A DNA stretch of 64,000 bases from an uncultured Pseudomonadota bacterium (lineage in GTDB: Bacteria > Myxococcota_A > UBA796 > GCA-2862545), in contig CAJXTB010000001.1 in the NCBI GenBank assembly GCA_913061235.1, positions 372,001 through 436,000 of the forward strand, given 5' to 3'. Shown here piece by piece: positions 51,146 through 58,740 of the stretch. The number at the start of each line of letters is the position of its first letter. Position 1 is the stretch's first letter. The notes beneath the pieces are model-generated. The model was not told the DNA's origin and did no database searches. It saw nothing but the letters and a program-made list of their open reading frames with translations. The position numbers and the translations under genes are program-made.

Positions 51146-52429
51146 ATGCGCACATTCCCCTTCTTGCTCGCCCTCGTACTCACAGCATGCCCCGACGGTT
51201 CTATCGACGATTCCGACGACGGAACCGAGGGTGCCACCGGTGACACCGACACTAGCGATGTGGACACAGACACGAGTGACCCCGATTCGGACACAAGTGA
51301 CGACGACACGGACACCAGCGACGTCGATACGGACACCAACAACGGTCTGCCAACCGCACTGGACCTCGAGCAGGTTGGCAGTGGGTTCACCTCACCAGTC
51401 GTCATCTCCACCCGACCCGGCGATGACCGTCTGTGGATTGTGGAGCAGAACGGTCGTATTCGTCCCATCGAAGCGGACGGTACTCCCGGTGACGCACTGA
51501 TTGACCTACGCGGCACGGTCTCAACTGGCAGCGAACAAGGGCTGCTCGGTCTCGCTTTTCCAGCAGACCATGAGACCTCAGGTCTGTTCTACATCCACTA
51601 CACGCGACGCAACGGCGACTCCGTTCTCGCACGCTACGGAGTCGACGACGCAAGCCCAGACACGGTGGACGGTGAGCTGACGGAAGTGCTGTGGACCGTG
51701 GACCAGCCCTACTCCAATCACAACGCTGGCCACCTAGCGTTCGGTCCGGACGGCTACCTGTACGTGGGCTACGGCGATGGAGGCTCTGGCGGCGACCCCG
51801 AGAACCGAGCCCAAAACGACAGCACTGTCCTAGGCAAGATGCTGCGAATCGATGTCTCCGGTCCCACCGGGTACGCCGCCCCGGCCGACAACCCGTTCAT
51901 CAACGACGCCGATGTCCCCGATGACATCTGGTCTTTGGGGTTAAGAAACCCTTGGAAGTATACGTTTGACTTGGCGAACGACGACCTGTACATCGCAGAC
52001 GTCGGCCAAAATGCGTGGGAAGAAATCAGCGTTCAGCCTAGCGGAAGTACCGGCGGAGACAACTACGGCTGGAAGGTGACGGAAGGCAATCACTGCTACC
52101 AGAGCAACAACTGCGACATGAGTGGCTTCGTCCCAGCCATCCACGAGTACGACCACGGAAGCGGCTGCTCCATCACGGGTGGCTACGTGTACCGAGGCAC
52201 CGACATTGAGGGATTGGACGGCCACTATTTCTACAGTGACTACTGCCAAAGCCAGGTGCGTAGCTTCCGAAAGGTGGGTGACGGTACCGTCGAGCACACC
52301 AACTGGACCGCTACAATGAACGGGGCCCCAAACCTCCAAAATGTCTCGACCTTCGGCCAAGATGAAGACGGCGAACTGTACGTCGCAAGCCACGGAAACG
52401 GCCGCATCTACAAGATTGTCCTTCCCTAA
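51146..52429 (+). CDS. PQQ-dependent sugar/sorbosone dehydrogenase-like lipoprotein
   Basis: 427 residues. Lipobox LALVLTAC, then a striking Asp/Thr/Ser linker (DTDTSDVDTDTSDPDSDTSD) of about 50 residues. The beta-propeller has HNAGHLAFGPDGYLYVGYGD, GLRNPWKYTFD, LYIADVGQNAWEE and NYGWKVTEG, the hallmarks of the soluble glucose/sorbosone dehydrogenase (GSDH) family; a conserved His for PQQ fits the HNAGHL motif. Probably oxidises sugars or related compounds on the cell surface. Four or more cysteines may form disulfides. Confidence 0.9.
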   Translation: MRTFPFLLALVLTACPDGSIDDSDDGTEGATGDTDTSDVDTDTSDPDSDTSDDDTDTSDVDTDTNNGLPTALDLEQVGSGFTSPVVISTRPGDDRLWIVEQNGRIRPIEADGTPGDALIDLRGTVSTGSEQGLLGLAFPADHETSGLFYIHYTRRNGDSVLARYGVDDASPDTVDGELTEVLWTVDQPYSNHNAGHLAFGPDGYLYVGYGDGGSGGDPENRAQNDSTVLGKMLRIDVSGPTGYAAPADNPFINDADVPDDIWSLGLRNPWKYTFDLANDDLYIADVGQNAWEEISVQPSGSTGGDNYGWKVTEGNHCYQSNNCDMSGFVPAIHEYDHGSGCSITGGYVYRGTDIEGLDGHYFYSDYCQSQVRSFRKVGDGTVEHTNWTATMNGAPNLQNVSTFGQDEDGELYVASHGNGRIYKIVLP

Positions 52430-52575
52430 ATCAGCGCGCCAGGTGGCAGTGCCGAGGCGCCGTGATGACGAGGCTGCACGCCGGATGACAGGGCTGGGTC
52501 ATTCAAAGTGGTCAGCAATGGCGGTCTCGCGAATGCACCGGTGCCGAAACCAAGCAGCTACTCTTGGACCGGCCC

Positions 52576-53280
52576 TCAGGGCTTCTCGACGCGCCTCCAG
52601 GCACCGTCCAACAGCACCTCATGTGGGTAGTAGCTGGACTTGTAGTTGAGCTGCCGGCAATCCTCGACCCACAACCCAAGGTAGTGGTGTGTGCGGCCAG
52701 TCCGGCGGCACAGCTCGATCTCCTGCAGCACTGAGAAGGTCCCTGGCGACAAGCGCGAGATGTCTTCGCTCGGGTCAAAGTAGAAGTACACGCTGCTCGC
52801 GGCCGTCGCACCCAGATCGAGAATACCAACTCCGACCAAGCGATCTTCCAGGTAGTAGCGCATCTCAATGGTGTCAAAGCAGCTCTGCACCAGCCATGTC
52901 ATGTAGCCAATGGCGTCCATGTCTGCGTCTTCTGGGTCGTTCAGGCCACGCTGCCGTTTGTGTGCGTTGAACAGGGCCAACTTCTCATCACTGTACGACG
53001 CGTTGTCGATTTCGATGCGCAGACTGTCTGGCCATCGGTTCAGGACACGGCGCTGCGACTTGGACGGCAGGAAGTCTGCTACCGGAACACGAATCCCCTT
53101 GCACGCCGAACAGGTGGGGCACGCCGTCTGATACAGCGAATGCCCAACACGACGCTCTGCATTGGAGAAGCGTTGGTCAGTTTCATAGGGCGTCAACCGC
53201 CGAAGCTGCCGATACAACGGCATACGGGCGACCCGGCCCGACAGGTAGGGACAGCGCTGTAGTCCGTCATACACCAGCAT
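52576..53280 (-). CDS. bpt: Leucyl/arginyl-tRNA-protein transferase (Bpt/ATE family)
   Basis: 234 residues. N-terminal CPYLSGRVARMPLYRQL and the cysteine motif ACPTCSACKGIRVPV match Bpt (CPYLPGR; ACPGCSACVPVRIPV), and QLNYKSSYYPHEVLLDGAW matches its C-terminal core. It attaches Leu (Bpt) or Arg (ATE) to N-terminal Asp/Glu in the N-end rule. I start at the ATG of MLVYDGLQ; GGAGG lies 20 bases before it, and an in-frame ATG at 53367 would leave 13 bp to the divergent gene. The real start may be a nearby CTG. Divergent from the FemAB-like gene. Confidence 0.9.
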   Translation of the reverse strand: MLVYDGLQRCPYLSGRVARMPLYRQLRRLTPYETDQRFSNAERRVGHSLYQTACPTCSACKGIRVPVADFLPSKSQRRVLNRWPDSLRIEIDNASYSDEKLALFNAHKRQRGLNDPEDADMDAIGYMTWLVQSCFDTIEMRYYLEDRLVGVGILDLGATAASSVYFYFDPSEDISRLSPGTFSVLQEIELCRRTGRTHHYLGLWVEDCRQLNYKSSYYPHEVLLDGAWRRVEKP

Positions 53281-53380
53281 TTGTTCGCGCAGGGTCCGCC
53301 TCCGAAGGCAAGCAACATACCTCGACACGCAAGCACCCGTTGTGTCGACCCAGATGCGATAGCTCATCGCCGGAGGTTCC

Positions 53381-54505
53381 GTGCGCGTCGTCGTTGCCGA
53401 CAGTTTTTCCGCCGTTCCAGACTCATGGGATGCCATCGACCCGGACGGTTCACCGTTCACCGAGCTGGCGTTCCTTCAGGCTTTGGAACAGACCGAGTGC
53501 GCTGTCCCCGATACCGGCTGGACCCCGCGTCCTGTGATGGTGTTCGACGACAACGACGTGCTCGTTGCCGGGGCACCTGCCTACCTCAAGACCCACTCGA
53601 TGGGCGAGTTCGTATACGACCACTCATGGGCCAACGCCGCCGACGGCGCAGGAATCGCGTACTACCCCAAACTGATTGTTGGCAGTCCGTTCTCCCCCGT
53701 CACGGGCTCCCGTCTGCGCATTTCCAAGAACGCCCCCGCCGGAACGCATGCAGCACTGCTGCGTGGACTGCAAGAAGCCGCTCGCGGAACCAACGGCCTG
53801 CACGTGTTGTTCAACACCAAGGAAGAATCCGAGCGTCTGGCGAAGGCGGGTGGCTTTACCCGTCTGCAGTACCAATACTGGTGGCACAATGATGGCTACG
53901 CCTCGTATGACGACTTCATTGGTGCGTTTCGAGCCAAGCCGCGCAAGAAGATTCGCCACGAGCGCAAAGCCGTCCACGGCCTGCGCTTCGAGCGCGTACT
54001 ACGTCCCAGCTCCGAACAGATGGACCACCTGTTCCGCTTCTACAGCGACACGTGCAACAAGCACTACTACGGGCGCACCTACCTCAACCATGACCTGTTC
54101 GACGCGCTTCAGAGCGTGTGGGGCGACCGCATCCTTGCTGTGCTGGCGTACGACGGAGACCGCTGCATTGCGGGTGCTCTAGACGTCGTCAAAGGCGACC
54201 GTCTGTATGGACGGTACTGGGGCTGCGACGAGGAGGTCAAGTTCCTCCACTTTGAGGTCTGCTACCACCAAGGCATCGAATTCGCGATTGAGAACAAGCT
54301 GTCGATGTTCGAGCCAGGTCACGGCGGCGAGCACAAGTACAAGCGCGGCTTCACGCCGGAGATCACGTACTCCAACCACTGGCTCGCACACCCAGGCTTG
54401 CACCAAGCGCTACATCGGCACTCCAAGAAGGAGGCTGCGTGGGTGCATGAGCAGGTGGCTCAACTAAACGAGCAGTCGCCGTACCGAAAAGAAGAACTCC
54501 AGTAG
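53381..54505 (+). CDS. FemAB-like GNAT protein (DUF482)
   Basis: 374 residues. HNDGYASYDDFIGAFRAKPR, then KKIRHERKAV, and later LYGRYWGCDEEVKFLHFEVC, GIEFAIENKLSMFEPGHGGE and HKYKRGFTPEITYSNHW are the conserved segments of the DUF482/FemAB-like acyltransferase family. Some members are annotated as peptidoglycan- or peptide-aminoacyl transferases, but reactions are not well known. GTG start with GGAGG four bases upstream. Beside bpt, another aminoacyl-transfer enzyme. Confidence 0.9.
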   Translation: MRVVVADSFSAVPDSWDAIDPDGSPFTELAFLQALEQTECAVPDTGWTPRPVMVFDDNDVLVAGAPAYLKTHSMGEFVYDHSWANAADGAGIAYYPKLIVGSPFSPVTGSRLRISKNAPAGTHAALLRGLQEAARGTNGLHVLFNTKEESERLAKAGGFTRLQYQYWWHNDGYASYDDFIGAFRAKPRKKIRHERKAVHGLRFERVLRPSSEQMDHLFRFYSDTCNKHYYGRTYLNHDLFDALQSVWGDRILAVLAYDGDRCIAGALDVVKGDRLYGRYWGCDEEVKFLHFEVCYHQGIEFAIENKLSMFEPGHGGEHKYKRGFTPEITYSNHWLAHPGLHQALHRHSKKEAAWVHEQVAQLNEQSPYRKEELQ

Positions 54506-54547
54506 CGCAGACGATACGGTTCTGGCCGAATACTCGGCGGGATGGAT

Positions 54548-54725
54548 GTCAGAGGACTGATGTCAGAAGTCAGAACGACCGGCTCGCGCCGGGCGCGACA
54601 TGGGGAACGGACGTCCCTCAATCACACGCGACCACCACAGCAACCAGACACCCGAAATCCGGGCAAAGCAGAATCATCGCCGGCGTCGTAAGGCGCCTGC
54701 TCTGACCTCTGAAATCTGACCTCCC
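54548..54725. repeat. Cluster of TCAGA motifs in the gap downstream of the FemAB-like gene
   Basis: The 247-bp gap between the FemAB-like gene and the tail-tube fusion holds TCAGAGG, TCAGAAG and TCAGAAC on the plus strand near 54548-54575 and the reverse form at 54700-54720, plus small hairpins (ACCGA/TCGGT followed by TTT). I see no gene here. They could be terminators or protein sites; low confidence. Confidence 0.35.
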
Positions 54726-54752
54726 GAGCTACCGAAATCTCGGTTTGCTGAT

Positions 54753-55928
54753 CTACAGCTCGCCGGCTCGGCTGCCACCACGAGCCGATGTCCAGACTTC
54801 GGTACGACGATTCTGTGCGCGACCCGAGCTGTTCGCATTCGATGCGACAGGATGGTCGTAGCTGTAGCCAGCCGAGTGGATGGTCTTGTCCGGATGGGCG
54901 GCACGCAGACGCGAGGCGACCGCTTCTGCGCGACGTGCGGACAGGCTTCGGTTGTAGGCGTGCGAACCCTTGTTGTCGGTGTGCCCCTCGACCCACATCT
55001 CGGTGATCTCTGGGTGTTCTTCCAGGTCCGCCGACAACTTTGCAACAGCCGCTTCGCCTTCTGGCTTCATGGTGTCTTTGTCAAAGTCAAAGTAGACCGG
55101 TTCCAGCTCCAACTTGTCCGGGACGGGGTCCGGGATGGGGTCGGGCGGATCAGGGGTCTCGCCCTTGCCACCGAACATGCCGTCGTGAGCAATCTCCAGT
55201 GTCTGCACAGCGAGGTCGCTGCTACCGCCATTGAGACTCGGGCCTTCCCAACTGACTGGCCACGGACGAGCGACCTCAAAGCGACGTAGCTCCATGCCGT
55301 CATTGTCCCGCAGGATGATGGTCAGCGTGGTCTCAGTGCGTTCCTTGAACCCGTCATTGATCCAGCGGTCACGCCAGGCATGAAGCTCGTCCTTGGCGCA
55401 CTCACCGTGCTTGAGCACCAAGTTGTCCCACTTGCTGCGACCCACGCGCTTGTGGGTAGAGAAGTTCATGCCACCTTCTTCAATCTCATGGACTTCTGCA
55501 GTGCTCTTCATGCCGGAGCACTCGAGGAAGCTGCCGATCTCAACACCGTTGAGCATGACGCTGAACGAGTAGTTGCCCCACGGGTCTCGCTCGTCTTTGC
55601 CTTCTGGCGCGCCGTAGCCGGTGCCTGCGTTGTACTGACCGGTCGGCTGGTTGACGTCACGCAGCTCAAAGCGGCCTGGGTTGTAGGCTCCCGACGGCTG
55701 CGGCAGGTCACGGTTCTCAAATCCGGAGCCCGGATTGTAAGCCCCCGAAGGCTTAGACACGGAGCCTTCTTGGTACCCGCCTGGATTGTACGCACCCGAC
55801 GCAGAGCCGAGGCTTGCGCTCACCCGGACACCGGCGGCGCTGTACGAGCCCGACGCTTTCGCTACGTAGCGTGGCTGGAATGCGCCAATATTGAAGTTGA
55901 AGTTTCCAGAATTCTTCTTTTTCGGCAC
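54753..55928 (-). CDS. Contractile-tail tube (gp19-type) domain fused to an OmpA domain
   Basis: 391 residues with the chosen GTG (PKKKNSGNF), no signal peptide. Residues 24-108 hold about five units around SGAYNPG (SGSYSAAG, SGAYNPG three times, TGQYNAG) of 17-18 residues. Residues 116-251 match the T4 gp19/tail-tube family: NYSFSVMLNGVEIGSFLECS, EVHEIEEGGMNF, WDNLVLKHGE, PWPVSWEGPSLNGG, AVQTLEIAHDG. A Pro linker leads to an OmpA domain (WVEGHTDNKGSHAYNRSLSA; GRAQNRRTEVW). No sheath, baseplate, spike or AAA gene is near. A possible longer start (55970) would give a Cys-rich hydrophobic N-terminus. Confidence 0.85.
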   Translation of the reverse strand: MPKKKNSGNFNFNIGAFQPRYVAKASGSYSAAGVRVSASLGSASGAYNPGGYQEGSVSKPSGAYNPGSGFENRDLPQPSGAYNPGRFELRDVNQPTGQYNAGTGYGAPEGKDERDPWGNYSFSVMLNGVEIGSFLECSGMKSTAEVHEIEEGGMNFSTHKRVGRSKWDNLVLKHGECAKDELHAWRDRWINDGFKERTETTLTIILRDNDGMELRRFEVARPWPVSWEGPSLNGGSSDLAVQTLEIAHDGMFGGKGETPDPPDPIPDPVPDKLELEPVYFDFDKDTMKPEGEAAVAKLSADLEEHPEITEMWVEGHTDNKGSHAYNRSLSARRAEAVASRLRAAHPDKTIHSAGYSYDHPVASNANSSGRAQNRRTEVWTSARGGSRAGEL

Positions 55929-56040
55929 GGGACAACCCCACAAAACACGGCAAAACAGAGTGCAAAGCAAAAGCCAAGCGTCTACAGAGTACCACGTTCC
56001 TTGGCGACAAGCGGAGCGATTTTCCGCAGCCTGCTACAGA

Positions 56041-57897
56041 CTAGTCCATCTCAAGGATGCGGAACTCAACACGGCGGTTTCGGGCACGCCCTTCATCGGT
56101 GCTGTTGTCGGCAATAGGCACCTGTTCGCCGAAGCCACGGGACTGCAACCGTCCTTCCTCGACACCCTGCGCAATCAAGAAGGCACGCACCGCAGCAGCA
56201 CGACGGTCGGACAGATCGAGGTTCATCTCGTCTCCGCCTTGTGCATCCGTGTGCCCCTGGATTTGCACGCGACGAACCCGTTCTTCGCTCTGGAGAAGCG
56301 TAGCGATCTCTTCGAGTAGATCGAAAGATTGTCCCTGGATGACGTCGCTGCCTGTCTCAAAGTAAATCTTCTCGGTGACTGTGATGCGGTCGCCTTCAAC
56401 CACAGCACGTGGGTCGCGAAGTACCGCGTCGACCATCAGCTCTTGGTCGGATTCCAAGGTGATATTGCGACGGTAGATACCAACACCTTGAGCCTTGAGG
56501 AAGACCAGGTATCGCCCCGGTGGAAGCTCGTAGCGGTCCAGCCCCTGCGCCCCAAGGCGGCGGGTAGCATCGAGCGGAGCGCCCGGACCAATGATGGACA
56601 GTCCAACACTGTCTACAACACTGCCAGAAGCATCCTTGACGCGAATCGACACGTAGCCAGGAACCACGGCTTCCATGTCCAGCTCGATCGGGTACTCACC
56701 CGACACAACGTTCAGCGTCTCGCTGCCGTAAAAGCCAGGAATCGAGCCTTCAATTTCGTACGTTCCCGCAGCCAGTTCCAGCGGAATGGCCTCTTGCAGG
56801 GTCTCGATCTGTTGGGTCTCACCGCCGCTCGAAACACTCACGTAGACGTCCGACTCCAAGTCGCCGCTGATGGCGGCCGTAATGAGCACGCGGCCACCTG
56901 CGTCCGGGCAGCCGTCGAGGTCTTGGTAGCTATTGAACGTCTCTGGGTCGTCTGGGCACTGGTCGCGCTCGTTGACAATTCCGTCCATGTCACGGTCAGC
57001 ATAGTTGAGTTCAATCTTACCGAATCCAACGCCTGCAAAGAGACGAAACGCCGAAGCGCCAGCGCCAGCATTCACGCCCGTTCCACCGCCAGCAAGGAAG
57101 TGCAGCCCGTTCGATACGCGGTAGCGAGCCGATGCCAGAATCTCGGCTGGCGAGGTTGTGCCCTTGACGTTGGACGCAGCAAGTGACGATGAGATGCGCC
57201 CCTCAAGGGTGATGCCCAGGCCTTGGGTTGGGTGAACACCAATCGCCGCGCCAGCGATGAGCTGGTCTGCACCAATCTGGTTGTTGAGGTTCACAGATGG
57301 GTTGAACCGCGGTCCAGCAGACCCCGTCAGTGTCAGTGCTTCCAGCTCATAGGTCACCGAAACGTCGAAGCCACCCGTGATTCCACCTTGACCCAGGAAG
57401 CGCGTCTCGTCACCCGTTGGCAAGACCAAGTACGGCGCTATACCTAGGCCGAACCCGCCAGCAGCGCGTGGCTTGGTCTGCACGATGGGGCTGTAGGCGC
57501 CCAGGCGAATGTCACCGATACCGGCACCCGTCGCTTCGCCTTCGGAGGAGGCTGCCAAGTACATGGGTACTGCGATGTCTAGGCGGACCCTGTCATGGAC
57601 AGCGACACCGGCGGACAGGTTGAACGCGACCAGGCTGTCGATGATGCGCTCGACCTCCGTGGGTCGACCATCTGCGTAGCTGAGCTCGCGGACCAATGGG
57701 TCGTCAGAAAAATCGACGACACCGGTGGCCCAGAACTCGCCCTGGTGGACTGCACCGGCACGCAGAACTGTCACAGGATCGCGCACGTCACCGTCGTTCG
57801 CGGTCATAGCGAACCCGTGGGCGTCAAAGCCATCCTCTTGGGCGGCAGCAGAACTAGCAAACAACGCAGACAACGCAATGGCGGTCACAAGACGCAT
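56041..57897 (-). CDS. Outer-membrane OmpA-family protein with beta-barrel and TSP3 unit
   Basis: 618 residues. Signal peptide (MRLVTAIALSALFASSAAAQ), a barrel-like region of about 300 residues (GIGDIRLGAYSPIV; GFGLGIAPYLVLPTGDETRF) resembling transporter-type barrels, one TSP3-like unit (DRDMDGIVNERDQCPDDPET), Ig/PEGA-like domains, and an OmpA domain (IQGHTDAQGGDEMNLDLSDR; GRARNRRVEF). I start at the ATG six bases after GGGG. It ends 112 bp before the tail-tube/OmpA gene on the same strand and may be its partner. Similar architecture to the protein at 19-21 kb. Confidence 0.88.
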   Translation of the reverse strand: MRLVTAIALSALFASSAAAQEDGFDAHGFAMTANDGDVRDPVTVLRAGAVHQGEFWATGVVDFSDDPLVRELSYADGRPTEVERIIDSLVAFNLSAGVAVHDRVRLDIAVPMYLAASSEGEATGAGIGDIRLGAYSPIVQTKPRAAGGFGLGIAPYLVLPTGDETRFLGQGGITGGFDVSVTYELEALTLTGSAGPRFNPSVNLNNQIGADQLIAGAAIGVHPTQGLGITLEGRISSSLAASNVKGTTSPAEILASARYRVSNGLHFLAGGGTGVNAGAGASAFRLFAGVGFGKIELNYADRDMDGIVNERDQCPDDPETFNSYQDLDGCPDAGGRVLITAAISGDLESDVYVSVSSGGETQQIETLQEAIPLELAAGTYEIEGSIPGFYGSETLNVVSGEYPIELDMEAVVPGYVSIRVKDASGSVVDSVGLSIIGPGAPLDATRRLGAQGLDRYELPPGRYLVFLKAQGVGIYRRNITLESDQELMVDAVLRDPRAVVEGDRITVTEKIYFETGSDVIQGQSFDLLEEIATLLQSEERVRRVQIQGHTDAQGGDEMNLDLSDRRAAAVRAFLIAQGVEEGRLQSRGFGEQVPIADNSTDEGRARNRRVEFRILEMD

Positions 57898-57987
57898 CGA
57901 TTTCCCCATCTTCTCGGTCCGGTCAGGGTGTCACATGCCAGGGCTCGCCGCAATGAAGACCGTTACAGCAAAAGCCTTGGAGGTCAC

Positions 57988-58215
57988 ATGGTGTCCATCA
58001 CGTACTGCGTGGTTTGAAACTACCTCCCGCGCGCTGCCCGGGCGGCAGATGTCTTGCGGGAGGAACTGGGTCTGAACACAACACTGGTGAAGGGCCGTTC
58101 CGGCATCTTCGTGGTGAAGGTCGACGACATTGTCGTGGCCCAAAAGACCCTATTCGGCTTTCCCAGCGAACAGCAGATCCTGGAAGCGGTTCGCGCCGCA
58201 CTCCCTGAAACGTAG
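57988..58215 (+). CDS. SelW-like (Rdx) selenoprotein with in-frame TGA (Sec)
   Basis: 75 residues read through a TGA at codon 10. The start has GGAGG four bases upstream. Residues 2-12 are VSITYCVVUNY, a CxxU redox motif right after the first beta strand, as in the SelW/SelT/SelH thioredoxin-like family, followed by LPRAARAADVLREELGL and KGRSGIFVVKVDDIVVAQKT, then LFGFPSEQQILEAVRAAL; GxFxVxVDG and GFPSE-type segments are family traits. The frame continues without other stops on both sides of the TGA, and a fitting SECIS hairpin follows. Ends TAG. It would be missed by normal gene callers. Lies in the gap between two minus-strand genes. Probable thiol-redox protein. Confidence 0.85.
58015..58063 (+). 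promoter_or_regulatory. Candidate bacterial SECIS element (TGA codon plus stem-loop)
   Basis: The TGA is followed after five bases by a perfect 8-bp stem, CCTCCCGC/GCGGGAGG. Inside it CTGCC pairs with GGCAG around a CGGGC loop, about 22 bases after the TGA. Bacterial SECIS hairpins sit just after the UGA, with an apical loop about 16-37 bases away and a G among the first two loop bases; both fit. SelB would bind here. Confidence 0.75.
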
Positions 58216-58275
58216 TCTGGTGCGAGTGCTCCGCTATGAGCCGCACAGCATCGCTAGTTAGCCCCTACCCATGCC

Positions 58276-58689
58276 CTAGAGCCAGTCGGCCAAGATGGCG
58301 CGGAAGCTGTCCGTCCACGGCGCTGGGCGCCAGTTTTCGGGGTCAACACGCACCACCGTTCGGGTGCCTCTGGCGTGTACCTCATCACTGTCCATTGGCA
58401 TCAGAACGAAGCCGAAGGTGAGTGACGAGCCGCCGAGACGCTCGACCCACACGCGAACGCGAACGTCCCCCACTCCGCGGACGGGCTGTTCGTACTCCAC
58501 CGTGTTGGCCTTCACGAAATGGAAGCGGTCCGGATGCTCAACTTCCTGTAGAGACCCCAAGCCGAGCGCCTGCCAGAACGAGCCTAGGGTGCGCTCAAAA
58601 AGCAACAAATAGCGGGCATTGTGCAAGATGCGGTAGGGGTCAAGGTCGTCGAAGTACACGCCCATGACGCGTTCGTGAAAGCGTTTCAT
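58276..58689 (-). CDS. Acyl-CoA thioesterase, 4HBT/YbgC-like hot dog fold
   Basis: 137 residues. VYFDDLDPYRILHNARYLLL is the hot-dog signature (YxDxDxxxHxxxY), with Asp in the catalytic place, and EYEQPVRGVGDVRVRVWVER follows the usual strand order. Such enzymes hydrolyse acyl-CoA thioesters, often fatty or hydroxybenzoyl. GGAG precedes the ATG by five bases. Convergent with the selenoprotein gene. Confidence 0.85.
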   Translation of the reverse strand: MKRFHERVMGVYFDDLDPYRILHNARYLLLFERTLGSFWQALGLGSLQEVEHPDRFHFVKANTVEYEQPVRGVGDVRVRVWVERLGGSSLTFGFVLMPMDSDEVHARGTRTVVRVDPENWRPAPWTDSFRAILADWL

Positions 58690-58740
58690 CTCAACTCCGT
58701 TTGCCGAGGTGGCCGACGTCCACGTGGAGGTCCACGCTGT

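Noticed and set aside
54753-55928. Tail-tube protein as part of a prophage
   Set aside because: No other phage, integrase or tail gene is near, and the OmpA fusion is not phage-like.
57988-58017. Short frame ending at TGA, or a pseudogene here
   Set aside because: The sequence continues in frame with a conserved SelW tail and a fitting SECIS; a Sec codon explains it better than decay.
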